A DNA stretch of 64,000 nucleotides from Tetrahymena thermophila SB210. Its lineage: Eukaryota; Ciliophora; Oligohymenophorea; Hymenostomatida; Tetrahymenidae. Below the pieces are notes generated by a model. It was not told the DNA's origin, searched no databases, and was given only the letters and a program-made list of their open reading frames with translations. Of this stretch, positions 23,477 through 35,830 are shown piece after piece. The DNA is taken from positions 186,001 to 250,000 of the forward strand of contig NW_002476495.1 of assembly GCF_000189635.1 (NCBI RefSeq). Direction: 5' to 3'. The first letter of the stretch is position 1. Every line of letters starts with the position of its first letter. Position numbers and translations under genes: made by a program.

Positions 23477-25864
23477 TATCGGTTTTAATGGTGCAATAGA
23501 TGTAGCAGGCTTATGTCATGGTTTAGCAAATTGCACTAATCTCTCAAATTTGACACTTCACCTTGGGTAAAAATAGTTTATTTGTTTTGGATTGTGATAT
23601 TTTTAGCTATAAAAATGAATTTAAAACAATATAGCTAGCTCTTTTAACTTGTTTATTAGCACTTTATTTTATTTTCTTTTTCATTTTTATTGTTTTTTCT
23701 ACTTTATTATATATCTTCATTTTTTTATTTTCTACATTTGCTTTTATTATTCGTAAAATCTCTTTAACTCGCAACCAGAAAATTCAAAACATTTTCGATT
23801 TATCGAGGTTTTCATTTTCGAAAATTTTAAAGCTCTTACCTACAACTCATTCATTTTTTTTAACGAGGTTTTACGGTATTTATGTATTCATTTCTTATAA
23901 TTTCATATGTTTTCTTCATTTTTTTCTTCTAAATAAATAATTAATCTTATATTTTTTCTTCAATATTTAAATAGTGATAATATGTTTGATGATTAACATG
24001 CATTAAATTTAGTTTCTAGCTTAACAATTTGCACTAACCTCTCAAATTTGACAATTTATTTTGAGTAAAAACAGTTTTTTTGATTAAGATTGTGATATTT
24101 TTAGCTATAAAAATGAATTAAAAACAATAGAGAGAGCTCTTTTAACTTGTTTTTTATCTTTTTATTTAATTTACTTTTCTTTTTCTTTTTTATTATAATT
24201 GTGTTGTTTTTTCTATCATCTTTCTTCATTTTTATATTTTCAACATTTGCTTTTATTTATTTGTTTGTTTGGTTATTTATTTATTTATTTATTCATTCAT
24301 TCATTTCTTATAATTTATATTTTTTATTCATGTCTTATTATTTAATATTTTTCTTCATTTTTCCTTTCTAAATAACTAATTAATATTATATTTTCTTCAA
24401 TATTTAAAAAGTAAAAATTATATTGGTGCAACAGGTGCATCAGGCTTAGGTTCTGGTTTAGTAAATTGCACTAATCTCTCAAATTTGACACTTAGTCTTA
24501 AGTAAAAACAGTTTATTTGTTTAGGATTGTGATCTTTTTAGCTATAAAAATGAATTTAAAAGAAAAAGCTCTTTTAACTTGTTTATTAGCTTTTTATTTG
24601 ATTAAATTTTCTTTTTCTTTTTTATTGTAATTGTGTTGTTTTTTCTATTATCTTTCTTCATTTTTTTATTTTCAACATTTGCTTTTATTTATTTATTTAT
24701 TTAATATTATTTCATATTTTTTATTTTTTTTTCATTCTAAATAACAAATTGATTTTATATTTTTCTTCATATTTAAAAAGTAAAAATTATATTGGTGATT
24801 TAGGTGCGTCAGGCTTAGGTTTTCGTTTAGGAAATTGCACTAATCTCTCAAATTTGACACTTAATCTTAAGTAAAAACAGTTTATTTGCTTAGGATTGTG
24901 ATATTTTTAGCTATAAAAATGAATTTAAAATAAAATAACTCTTTTAACCTGTTTATAGGTTTTAATTTGATTTACTTTTCTTTTTCTTTTTTATTGTAAT
25001 TATGTTGCTTTTTCTATTATCTTTCTTCATTTTTTATTTTCAACGTTTGCTTTTATTATTTATTAATTCATTTCTTATTAATTCATATTTTTTATTTATT
25101 TTTTCCTTCTAAATAATTAACTAATTTTATATTTTTTCTTCAATATTTAAAAAGTTCAAATGGAATTGGCGATTAAGGTGCATCAGGCTTAGGCTCTGGT
25201 TTAGCAAATTGCACTCATCTCTCAAATTTAACACTTTAACTTAGGTAAAAACAGTTTATTTGTTTAGGATTGTTATATTTTTAGCTATAAAAATGAATTT
25301 AAAATAAAATAACTCTTTTAACCTGTTTATAGGTTTTAATTTGATTTACTTTTCTTTTTCATTTTTATGGTTCCTGTGTTGTTTTTTACTGCTATCTTTC
25401 TTCATTTTTTATTTTCAACATTTACTATTATTTATTTATTTTTTTATTTATTTATTCATTTCTTATTGTTTCATATTTTTTCTTCGTTTTTTTCTTCTAA
25501 ATAACTATTTAATATTATATTTTTTCTTCAATATTTAAAAAGTGGCAATAAAATTGGTGCAAAAGGTGCATCAGGCTTAGGTTCTGCTTTAGCAAATTGT
25601 ACTAATCTCTCAAATTTGACACTTTATCTTAGGTAAAAACAGTTTATTTGTCTTAGATTGTGATATTTTTACTTTAAAAAATGAGTTTATAACAAAAAAA
25701 CTCTTATGCCAGATGTTTTTTTTTATTTAATTTTATTTATTAATTTTTTTTAATTTAATAAAAATAAAAGTTCCAAATTTATTGATAAATCTTAATAATT
25801 GAAAGTAAAAAGCAAGTGTCTTAAATCAAAAAAATTAATTGTCATTAAAATAAGTTTCTATTGA
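23477..25864 (+). CDS. Leucine-rich repeat protein B; start not found, possible 5'-eroded paralogue
   Basis: Six 90-nt LRR exons (23477-23566, 23975-24064, 24412-24501, 24781-24870, 25155-25244, 25543-25632) and a last exon (25771-25864) all join in phase 2 and end in TGA. The last exon gives KCLKSKKLIVIKISFY, homologous to the end of protein A. The repeats follow the ANCTNLSNLTL pattern. The position equal to exon 1 of gene A (~23,160-23,190) has lost both ATG and the GTAAAA donor: the donor site reads TGATAAAA. Exon 2 has diverged (DNMFDDQHALNLVSS). Either another upstream exon supplies the start or the gene is inactive. Intact splice sites and frames in seven exons suggest recent or continuing constraint. 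Confidence 0.6.
23752..23875. mobile_element. 124-bp MITE-like insertion in an LRR B intron
   Basis: The ends are imperfect 16-bp inverted repeats: CGTAAAATCTCTTTAA at the left and TTAACGAGGTTTTACG at the right, 13 of 16 matching when reverse-complemented. TATT lies on both sides, with one extra G on the right. Other LRR introns run straight through this point (GCTTTTATTATTTATT). The interior has a second hairpin around ATTTTCG/CGAAAAT. Confidence 0.6.
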
Positions 25865-26419
25865 TAAAGAAGTGGTGAAAAAGATGAATAAATATTAAAT
25901 ATTTGAATAATAATAGAACGAACATATATAATATGTATTATAATATAATATTTAGTAATATATAATTTAACCTAAAATATATATAAATATGTTTTGTTTG
26001 TTTATTTTGTCTTTTTTATATATGTATAGATATTTAAGAATAAAATAAAAAAATAAATTTATATACTGAAATTTAATTAAGTTAATTTTATTTAATTTAA
26101 TTTGTACATAATTTATCCATTAAAAATTAAAAAGGTTATTATTATTCGAAAACTATCGAGCTAGAATTTAAAAATTTTTCAGATACTCGATACTTTTAGG
26201 TAAAAAAAATAAATACTCAATACCAATATTTTGTATCGGTTTCAGAACTTTTTTCAGATACCAAAAAGTATCTAAGCAACTCTGTTTAGTACCCAATTTA
26301 TTTTTTTAACATGTTAAATGAATTTAGTGAATATTCGAAAAGTTGTTTAACAATGAATAATATTGATTGGATGAGTTAATGAAAAATTAAATTGAATTTA
26401 TAATTTATATTCAATTTAG

Positions 26420-26960
26420 AAAAGTATATATGTAGTTGAATCACCAAATGACTTCTATTTTAATAGAAAAAAATTAATAACTAAAATACGAAAGAATAGT
26501 TCATAATTAATTCAGAAAGCTGAATGAATAATAAAGGTAAGAAAATAAATGTTAATCTTAATAAAAAGATATATTTTTAAGGAAATTTTATTAAATTAAA
26601 GAGAAAAGAAGGTATTTATCTAATATTTTGTATTAAAAATATCTAAATAAAACTATATTCAAAAGTAAAATGATAAAACTAAATTTTAAAATCTATCAGA
26701 TTTGTTTAAGCTAATAGAGATAATTAATTAATTTTGCACTCTGTGGTAGCAAAATAAAAATCTTTATTTTTGATTGATTTTTGAACTTTGAAATTGAAAT
26801 AGCGTTTAGAACTTATTTTGAGTATTTCTAAATATCAAATTATTTTTTATAAAATTTACTATGTTTTTATTAATAGAAAACGGTAGAAAATTTATTTTAT
26901 TTACTTAAATTTCTTTTAAGGTTTAGGAATTTATTTTGAAGCGCAACAATAAATACAAAT
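26420..26960 (+). repeat. Dispersed ~500-bp repeat (copy 2)
   Basis: Same family and orientation as 18,340-18,860, roughly 75-80% alike by eye. It begins near TAGTTGAAT and includes GTAGCAAAATAAAAATC. Confidence 0.6.
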
Positions 26961-27793
26961 TTAAGCAAATTATATTTAACAAAAAGGATAAATAAATGAA
27001 TTAATTTTTAAACATTAAAGGATTGATATTACTAATTTTCTATGTCCTTCAATTTTATTTGTTTATTTATTTATTTACATTCCAGAATTAAAAATTGCTC
27101 TTATGAAAAAAAGAGTAAATTAAATTTGACTATGTTGTCTGTCTATTATAAAGTAAAGTTATAGTGTCTTTCTTTATTTACTCTTTTGCTATCAAGTTCT
27201 GATTGTTTGAGACTTGATGAATCAAAACTCAATTAAATCAGATCAGGAAAAAATGCTTTGTATGATTGTTCAATGTGTTTCTTTGAACTTTTTCCTTATT
27301 TAAATTCAAAACTTTTTAATAATTTTAGTCACAAATCATATGTGTAATTTTATTTATTTAACTATTTTGGGCCAATTTTATCACAAAAGGAGCATTTATT
27401 TCATAATAAAGATTAACTAGATAGAAACAACTAAAAAGCTTTAGAAATCATGGTAAAATCTTATTTTGGCTCTCCATGAGTATTTTATGGGAAGAAATTC
27501 TCAGAATTAAAAAAATTAATGGAAGGTTAATCAAAGTTTATTATGAAATTTAAAAAATCGATTGATTGTATGGACATAATTTATACTTCAATCTATAATT
27601 AGATGGAAAAAAGAATATACTAGTTCGTGTGATTACTTAATGTGTTAATTCATTCATATTAGACAAAAAGTGAGTTTGATAAATAAAATCAATTGAGTAT
27701 TTTGACAAGTAAAAAGTAGATTTACTTTCAAAAAATTTAAATTCTCATTATAAAATAAATGATTAATTAAAATGTATTCATTATTAAATTATC

Positions 27794-27829
27794 TTGTTTG
27801 TTTGTTTGTTTGTTTGTTTGTTTGTTTGC
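27794..27829. repeat. (TTTG)n microsatellite
   Basis: About nine uninterrupted TTTG units. Confidence 0.9.
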
Positions 27830-28156
27830 TTATCCCTTTATTCATAGTATTTCGCATCATGCACTACACACCAAAATCAAATAATCTTCGAGGTAATTGA
27901 TGGTTATCAAACGCTTGTTCCTATGAATTTGGAAGAAAATATTTATTAATTTGTTTTTCTGTAATTGTGAGATAATAAATCATAAAGGATAAGCTAATAA
28001 ATAAATAAATAGATTAATAAATAGTTTGAATGATAAAGTAATACATGCAGAGAAGATTAAAATCCTTCTAATCGTATTTATGATAAATCCATAATTAATA
28101 AATTAATTAATCAAATTAAGATTAGAATAACTAAATATCAAATAAACAAAACAAGT

Positions 28157-30561
28157 ATGAAAACTACTATTATAATAGCTTTGATTGCTTTTTCTATGCT
28201 CTTGCCTATATGCTTTGCATAGATGACCAAGCCTGAAGATTTATCCACTTTTTGCTCTTACATCGGTAACAAGTATAACCGCTATATTTAGTAAAACAGT
28301 GATTCCTTCTAGCGTTGTACATACTGCTAATATAAATATAATGATCCTTCTGACCCTGTTTTTGGTGGATGCGCTTCTTGCCCTAATTTTAAAGATGGAA
28401 GCTGCACAAGCTGCGTTAGTGGTTACGTCCTATTCAACGGAAAGTGTGTCTCTTGCGGTAATGGTGTTAAGTCTTGTACTATCGCCAACTAAAACTTCTT
28501 AAAAGATCCCGTCATTCAATAAGTATTAAGTGATATTAGTAATTCCACTTTGAAGACTCAACAACAAAAGAACATCGAAGAAATGAAAATCTATCAATAA
28601 TACTTAGCTATCAGAGCTGATGAATGCGTTGATTCTTCATCAAGCGATGGAGTTGTTGCAGAAATAGGTAGCGTATGTAAGAAAATTCAAAATTGTGATA
28701 AGATAGATAGAACCTCTACCACTGTTTCTTGCTCCAAATGCAAGGCTGGATTTTACTTTGATTCACATTTTAGCTGCACTGAATAATGCAAAGCCGACAT
28801 TGTCTTCTTCAATAACGATAAATACGAAAAATAAGAATCTAAAGTTTGCAGCGATTGCACTTATAAAGGCTTATGTAAAACCTGCCCTGCTGGAACTGTC
28901 TAAGTTAGCTCTAAAAACTAAGATGCCCTTAAAGATTCAACTCTTATGGTCTGCCAAAAGTGTATGGATAATTGCTAGTAATGCTCTGTTTCTGACTCTC
29001 TCACCAGTCACATTTAATGCGATATCTGCTCATCTGGATTCTTCTACAACTCTGATAAAAACACTTGTGACTAATGTAATATTGATTCTCTCTTGATTAA
29101 CAAGCCATCAGATTCTCAAAGAAGTAGCATTAAATTAGTTTGCTCTGGAAATAGCTTCAATTAAATTAACTGGAGTGCTTCTTATGTTACCCAAAATGAT
29201 CTCCTCAACCAAACCTTTACTTATTCTATTAAGACTGTAAACAATAACTAAGCTTTCATTTGCGGAGAAGGTGCTATTGACTGCGAATTAAAGGATGGAA
29301 ATGTAATAAATAAAACCTGCTTATATGGTTATGCTTTGAAAGATAACAAATGTGTTTCTTGCGATACTTTAGCTAAAAATTCTATCCTCTGTTAATACAA
29401 TGATAAGCTTAATGCTTACATTCCCACTTTATGTAAGGTCGGCTCTTAATTCGATATTCCCTACGCTGATAGCTACTCCTTATAAATCACTATCGATGAA
29501 GTTGATGGCTTAGTCAAAGAGGGTATTGTCAAATCTTACAGCGATGTTCCTAATCCTGATACTTGGTGCCAAATAAACACTAAGTAATGCAAGAGTTTTG
29601 CCTCTCTTAGATAAAAAATTGTAAAATTTTATTAAGATTTACTATTTAATAAATGAATAAATAAATACAAATTTAAACTTACTTACTTACAGTCAAAAAG
29701 ACAAAAAAAGCAAACAAACAAACAAATTTAATTTTCAATTTCAAATATTTTTTCTATTTGATTTTCCACAATTATTCTATTAAACAATTCTAAAATTAAA
29801 AAAAGGCTTTAAATATCAGCGATGACAAGTTTAAAGGTGCTTGCAATGATTGCTTCACTGATGATAGTATTCCAAAATTATAAAGAAAGATTAGCTCCTA
29901 GGATTTCTACCAATTTGATGATGGATAAACCTAAAAATGTCTTCGTTGCTCTGATCAAAATGCTGTTAGCTGCAAATAAATAGACAATCAAATTTAAACT
30001 ATTTAATGCTCTTCTCACTACTATTTAAGCGTAAATAACGAATGCCTTCCTATTAAATCAGAAGATTAAATAAAGTAAATTGATAACTGCTTGAGCTAAA
30101 AACAAAATAAAAATAATGATGGCTCAGATTCACAGTTATGTGTTGTCTGTGCTGAAAATTACCATTTAAGTAATGACAATAGTGCTTGCTAACCTAACAG
30201 TATCGAAAATTGCGCTGAATAGGAAGACACTACTTGCAAGAGATGTATTTAGGATGGAAAGCAATACTATTTGAAGGACAACAAATGTATCTCTATTCCT
30301 TAAGGTTGTGCAAGTTACCAAAATGGAAACTGTTCCGTTTGCTAATACAGCTACAAGCCAGTAAATATCACTGATGTTTAAGTCTGTATTCCTTGCTACC
30401 AAGAATTCAATAATGCCCAAGCCTTGATCCAATACGATTGCCCGGGAAAGGTCAAAAAATCATAATTAGAAAATGATGATGGATTGTCAGTTTAACCCAA
30501 GAGCAACTCTATGGTTTTACTGTTCTCAGCTATTTACTTCATTTTATTCTTGGTATTCTGA
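28157..30561 (+). CDS. Cysteine-rich secreted protein with GPI-type tail, 2 exons
   Basis: Exon 1 is 28157-29620 and exon 2 is 29806-30561, both whole numbers of codons, giving 739 aa. The intron begins GTAAAA and ends AAAAAG. MKTTIIIALIAFSMLLPICFA is a signal peptide. The body carries many CxxC pairs in furin-like or variable-surface-protein style, for example CASCPNFKDGSCTSC, CSKCKAGFYF and CQKCMDNCQQC. The C-terminus NSMVLLFSAIYFILFLVF follows a polar spacer and ends at the stop, which fits GPI attachment better than a transmembrane anchor with a tail. Function unknown; a surface coat or adhesion protein is likely. It lies between the two groups of antigen genes but is not their homologue, since it lacks the YGTP...GC core. 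Gln codons TAA and TAG are frequent. Confidence 0.82.
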
Positions 30562-31953
30562 TAACTTTGAAGAAAAGAATATATAAGTAAGTATAAATAT
30601 TATATAAAATATATAAATAAATAAATTCTGAAATAGATTTTATAAGTTTCTTGAGAAAATTATATATAAAATTCTATAAAAATATAAATAAACAAAAAAA
30701 CAAACAAGCAACAAAAGAATAAATATTTGTTTTTTGATTGTCAATTCATGTTAATTTATAAATATATATGCTAAACTCTATCAAATTCATATTTTATAAT
30801 TATCAATTTTATTTAAAACAAACACAAACAAAATTCATTTTAAATACCGCTATGAACAAATAAAGTATCTTATCAAAATTTAAGTAATTATTTGCATAAA
30901 ATTGCTTATTTAATTTGTTTTTTCAAAGATTTATACCAAAACAGAAGTAATTCTTCAAAAATGTAAAAAATGTAGATTTACTTGTTATTTACAAGTAAAA
31001 AATAAAAATGTGCATTCAACAAATCAAATTTATGTTTCTTTCTTTTCATAATATTTTATTTATTTAAAACTAACAAATAAATCAGCTTATATTTAGTTTA
31101 GATATCAAAATTTATTTTTTAAAAAAGGGTATTTTATATTTAAAAATACAATTTTAAGTTATCCTAATAAAGCAAATTTTAAATAGATAATGAATTGATA
31201 TTAAACACCTCTAAAATTATTGAAATTAAAGAATTTTGGATATTTTTATTAATGTAGAAGTAAGTTTAGTTAAATTTTTATCATAAATAAACAGTATTTA
31301 AATTATATAATTTTTAATATTTATTAAATCAAAATGAATGAATTAATAAATTATTCTCCAATAATTTTTTAAAAAAATGAAAAAAATTTAACGCAAAACG
31401 ATATTAACAAATTTAGATATTTTTAAATAACTTCTTGTAAGCTAGTTGTACATTATATCTTTATTACGCTTCAAAAATCATTTCAATTAATTCTGGATAA
31501 TTTATTTATTATTAAAAATCATCAAAATTTTTCTGACTGTTTCTTTTGATATAATTCTGATAGAATTAATAATCCCATCCAAATCATAGATAATTTTGTT
31601 TTTTCCCCAATTTTACAATTAGACACTCAATCTAAATCAAAATTTTTATATTTGCCTAAGCTTTAATAACATTTATTCACAAATTTGTATCTTGATTAGA
31701 ACTATTTATTGGATCTCCTAAATCATAAAAAATAAAAGAAGAAAGGAATTGTGAAGCCAAATACCAAATAGTAATTACAATACTTATTTTATTAGAAAGA
31801 AAATTAAAGTTGATAAAAAAATTCTAAGCTATTAATTTTATTTGTTTGTTTTGATTTTAAAATGCTAAAAAAAAATATAATCTTATTTAATTTTTGTTAT
31901 TTATATAAATACAGTTCAAATTTTTTATATTGTTATCATTATTTATATAAATT
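30562..31953. other. Intergenic, convergent
   Basis: Mostly AT-rich. On the minus strand near 31,640-31,480 a short coding-like stretch (KNKIIYDLDGIINSIRI) ends in TGA, but an in-frame TGA lies just upstream and no exon structure is visible, so it is not called. Confidence 0.5.
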
Positions 31954-32394
31954 TCATTCACTGTTGCAGTTTCCGGGGACGAAGTAAGATGATTTTCCAG
32001 AAATGCATGCATGGCATTTGTTAGGATAAGTTTCACCGCAAGGAGCCTTGATGCAATTGACGGTCTTTTCATAGATACCACAAACGGGGATGTATTCCTT
32101 GGTACACATCTTGTTATTGACAGCATCGGGGTGGCAGAAGACGGCATTTTCAGGATAGGAGTTGCAAGCACCTTCAGCGAAGAAAAGAGTTTCTGAGCTC
32201 TTGCAAGCATGACATCTATTAGGGAAAGTAACCTTGTTGGTTTTGTTGGAGTTTTCTTTAGAAACTGTGATACCACAAACAGGCTTGTAAATCATGCTGC
32301 AGAATTAGTTGGTTCTTTCTAAGTCACTGCACTTGGTATTAACAGCAGTGCAAACAGCTAAGATGGCAAAGAGAGCAATAGTGAGTTTGTACAT
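31954..32394 (-). CDS. Secreted two-domain Kazal-type serine protease inhibitor
   Basis: The frame has 147 codons (146 aa). The signal peptide is MYKLTIALFAILAVCTAV. Two Kazal domains follow. The first, residues ~30-77, contains CSMIYKPVCG and FPNRCHACKSS. The second, ~88-144, contains CTKEYIPVCG and TYPNKCHACISG and ends PGNCNSE. Both keep the PVCG and (T/F)(Y/F)PNxC signatures and six paired cysteines; domain 2 has an extra Cys pair in a longer loop (VNCIKAPCGE). Kazal domains block serine proteases by presenting a loop after the second Cys. A secreted free-living ciliate inhibitor could limit its own or foreign proteases; the target is unknown. Codons are markedly richer in C-ending forms than neighbouring genes, as in highly expressed ciliate genes. 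TAA appears once as Gln (TNQFCS). Confidence 0.9.
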
Positions 32395-34015
32395 TTTTTA
32401 ATTTGAGCAAAATTCTTGATTTAATTTTTTTTTTGAAATAATTTATTATATTTTTACGAATTAAAGTTAGAATATAAATTGAGATAAACCAAAAGAAAAT
32501 AGCTCTTGTTTGCTTGCGTATTGCCAAATCAATCTAATTTAAAACCTATCATATTTGATCAAAAAATTTAGCTGCATATTTTTATTTTGCCTATCTAAAT
32601 TTTTACTGTTTTAATGTTTTTGCTGAAATTATTAACCACATTTTAATTGACATCTCTCTCAGTAATAATTTTGATTGCTTTATAGCTCTATTAATTTACA
32701 TATAATTACCATAATTTCAATCAAAAGTAAACTAACAAAAGTGTTCATTTAGAAATTGAGAGCTGGGGAAAACGATTATTACCTCTAATTCACATTATAA
32801 AATAGCTTGATTACATTACATTTCCTTGTACATTAAAAGGCTTAACTAACCTTACATTTCTTGTAATTATGCTTTTAGCTGTAATCCAAAATATTGCTTA
32901 CTAACAAAAAATAAACTCTCCTTTATCATGCATTTTATAATTTTTTTAGCATTGATTTTTAAAATATTAAGGCTAAAATTATTTTTTGTTTTGATTAATA
33001 AAGTAGAAATCTTTTGCAAAATTTTTTTAAAATTTGTGGATAGACGGATTGATTAATTTACTGAAAGAATGGTGATTGATTTTAGTATAAATTTTGTTTT
33101 TATTTAAAATGTATGTAAAAAGCAATATTAATAATTTGTTAATTTAAATAATTATTCTTCATTTTACATTAACCCATTTGTATTAATTAATTTGATTTCA
33201 TTTTTGAATAAAAAATAAACATTTTATGATTGAAGAAACTTTCCTCTTGTTTTCAATTCAATTTTTACTTCATAACAAAAATTATTTTTTTTTGACCTCA
33301 ATTACTTTTTTAAAGAAATCAACTTGATTACTTTTTAAAAAAATATGTAACCTACCTATTAAGATCAATTTGAGTAAAACTAAAGTCATTTGTTAATATC
33401 TAATTATTATATAAATCTCTTAATTATTTTTTTAATTTACTTATCCATTACCAGCTCAAGTGTAAGCTAATATTTTTTGGTTAATTCTAACAAAAAAGCA
33501 TTTAAATTATTTATAAACCATTACTTATTTTACTTAATTATTAAAAATTTTTTGATCAATCCAGAAAATTGTCATCGATCTCCTTCTAATATACTAAATG
33601 AGAAAAATAAATTTAAATGATGTTATTTATACTATACTTTTAGATATTTTTTTACATACTATATTCTTTTACAATTAATTAGTCTCTCAATCTTTAATTT
33701 ATATCAATTAAATTTATTATTTTTAGTATTTGTTTTAGTTAAATAAAGTGTATATAAAAGAAATAACTATTTTATATGTACTCTACTTGTTCAGATATTG
33801 CAGTAATGAAATGATAACAATGATAATATTTTAAAAAATAAATAATTGTCTAAAATTATCTTTTTCATTCATATTTTATTTAAATTAAAATGTAAAAGAA
33901 ATGAAATGTTGGTATTATTATTAATAAAATTATCATATTTTTTTCAATCAATTTACATATAACAAGAATTAAATTTGCTAAGCTCCCTCTAAAAAAATGA
34001 ATTTAGCATTTTTAA
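32395..34015. other. Intergenic, upstream of Kazal gene
   Basis: AT-rich. I see no exon, RNA gene or long repeat. The first few hundred bases are probably the Kazal promoter. Confidence 0.5.
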
Positions 34016-34879
34016 GATTTGCAAAAATAAAAAAATTAAAAATTTTTTTTTAAAACTTGAAAAATAATATGAGTCAGTATAATAAATAGTAATAATAAAT
34101 TTCATTCTTATAAATAAATATGGTAAAAAGAAATAGATAGGTTAAAATAAAGAGCTTAAAAGCCTTTTTTATTAAAAAATAAATACAAAAAATAATCATT
34201 TAAAAACAAAATATTATATCTAAATTTTTTATAATTTTATCAATTGTATTATTTATTTTTTCTCAATAAAATTGAATATCAATTAATTATAGGTATTCAA
34301 AATCAGTTTACAATTTACTTTATATTGATAAGTTAAAATAGTTAGATAGATAACTATAAAATTTCTTATCAAATTTTGAAATTACTAAATTAATTTGTAT
34401 AGTTGAAATTACAGATAGATTGATGGGAATATAATGAAAAAACTAAGATGATAGACTGTCTAATTATATTTCTAAAAATAATTTAAATGTAAAAAATTTG
34501 TTAATTTATTTAAAAATAATACATTTATAATAAAAAATGGTCAAGTGTAAGTTGTTAGTACAATTTATTAATATTTTACTAATATATTCTAACATGTTGC
34601 CAATTTTTAAATTCCAATATATTTATATAAAATAAATTTGTGCTAATGAAAAACTAAATAAAATTAAAAATAATATTCTATCAATTTTTTTTAAACTATC
34701 AAATATTAGTAAGTGGTAAATTAAAATAAAATTAGTTAATTTTATGAAATACATTTGTTAAAAATAAAATAAATGGATGCCCTTTTTACAAAATAAAATA
34801 TTGAGTTTTTTCCTTAACTTTATTTGAAAGTAAATTTAAAGAGCAACTTATTTAAAAGAATAATTAAAAATTTTAAATT

Positions 34880-35830
34880 TTATGAATTGATTAAAAATAT
34901 TCTGGTTTTCTTTGTATCAATCATTGAGTCTTGATCTTTTTTCTATAACTTGTTTCCTCCTAGATAAATTCTTACTTCTTCAATTAGTTAGTTAATTTAG
35001 TGTGTCACTTATCTGTCATAGTAAAGGTGTAGAGGGTATTTTTTACGAATTTGTTAATTGATTGTATACTTATCTTTCATATACGTGTTGTTTGGTGTCA
35101 ATAATATTTATATCTCCATCATAAAAAATTATTTTATAATATGTGCTAGACTAGAGAATTGTAAAAATTTCCTTCAAGCCTATGTCTTAATTTGCTGATT
35201 ATATATATAATTGATGGTTTTTCTAATCAAAAAAGTGTAAACAGAAAAAGAGTATAAGACTTAAATCTATTTTACAGAGATAAATAATCACATCCAGCAA
35301 AATTTACATGAATTTATACTTGTTTTTAAAGAGTTACCCCTAAGCCAAAGCTTTTTTTTTTTTGTGATTTATTGAGTCTTTTTCAACGAAAATTTACAAG
35401 TTTTTTAGAAATCATATATCTTATTTTATTGAATCACCTAATAAAAATGTAGCTCTATATAGTCATAATTCATAACATCATCAATTTATGAAATCGCTTA
35501 ATCCCTTTTAATAATTTGTTAAAATTTTTAGTTTTCGTATTTTTAAACATCCAAAATAACTAACTCTACCCTAAAGAAATATGAATTTAAATAATTTGAT
35601 CGGATACAAATATTTAATATTGCAAAGACTCTATCTGTAAGCTTAATAGACTCAGTCTTTTCTTCTTTAAAAAATAAATACCTTGATACAAACCAGAATA
35701 ATTTTTGGTCTCACTAACATCTCTGATTGACTAAAAATAGCATTCTAACTATAATTCTTCTTCATTAAAGAAATCTCTACAAAATTAAGAGCTGAAGACA
35801 GATATTTTTGAGGTTTTGACTCCCCTGCCA
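34880..35830 (-). pseudogene. Decaying unrecognised gene inside duplication copy 1
   Basis: Read on the minus strand with TAA/TAG as Gln, several stretches look coding. From upstream to downstream these are FCRDFFNEEELQLE and IRDVSETKNYSGLYQ; then IIKRDQAISQIDDV with FYQVIQQNKIYDFQKTCK; then KLRHRLEGNFYN; and finally YPLHLYYDRQVTHQINQ. The second copy keeps the same frames at the same places, for example KRDSAISQIGDV and FYQLIQQNKIYDIQKSCK. Frames change between segments by introns or frameshifts that I cannot settle, and no start or end is secure. Product unrecognised. Confidence 0.5.

Larger units (their letters stand above)
25865..28156. other. Intergenic, AT-rich, with dispersed repeat copy 2
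   Basis: 26,420-26,960 matches the repeat at 18,340-18,860. A TTTG microsatellite lies at 27,794-27,829. No exon is supported elsewhere. Confidence 0.55.

Noticed and set aside
24147-25538. Phe/Leu-rich hydrophobic open frames in the LRR B region
   Set aside because: They are T-rich intron sequence, repeated in every intron of the family, not membrane proteins.
32011-32196. Plus-strand open frame opposite the Kazal gene
   Set aside because: The minus-strand frame has a signal peptide and two complete Kazal domains.
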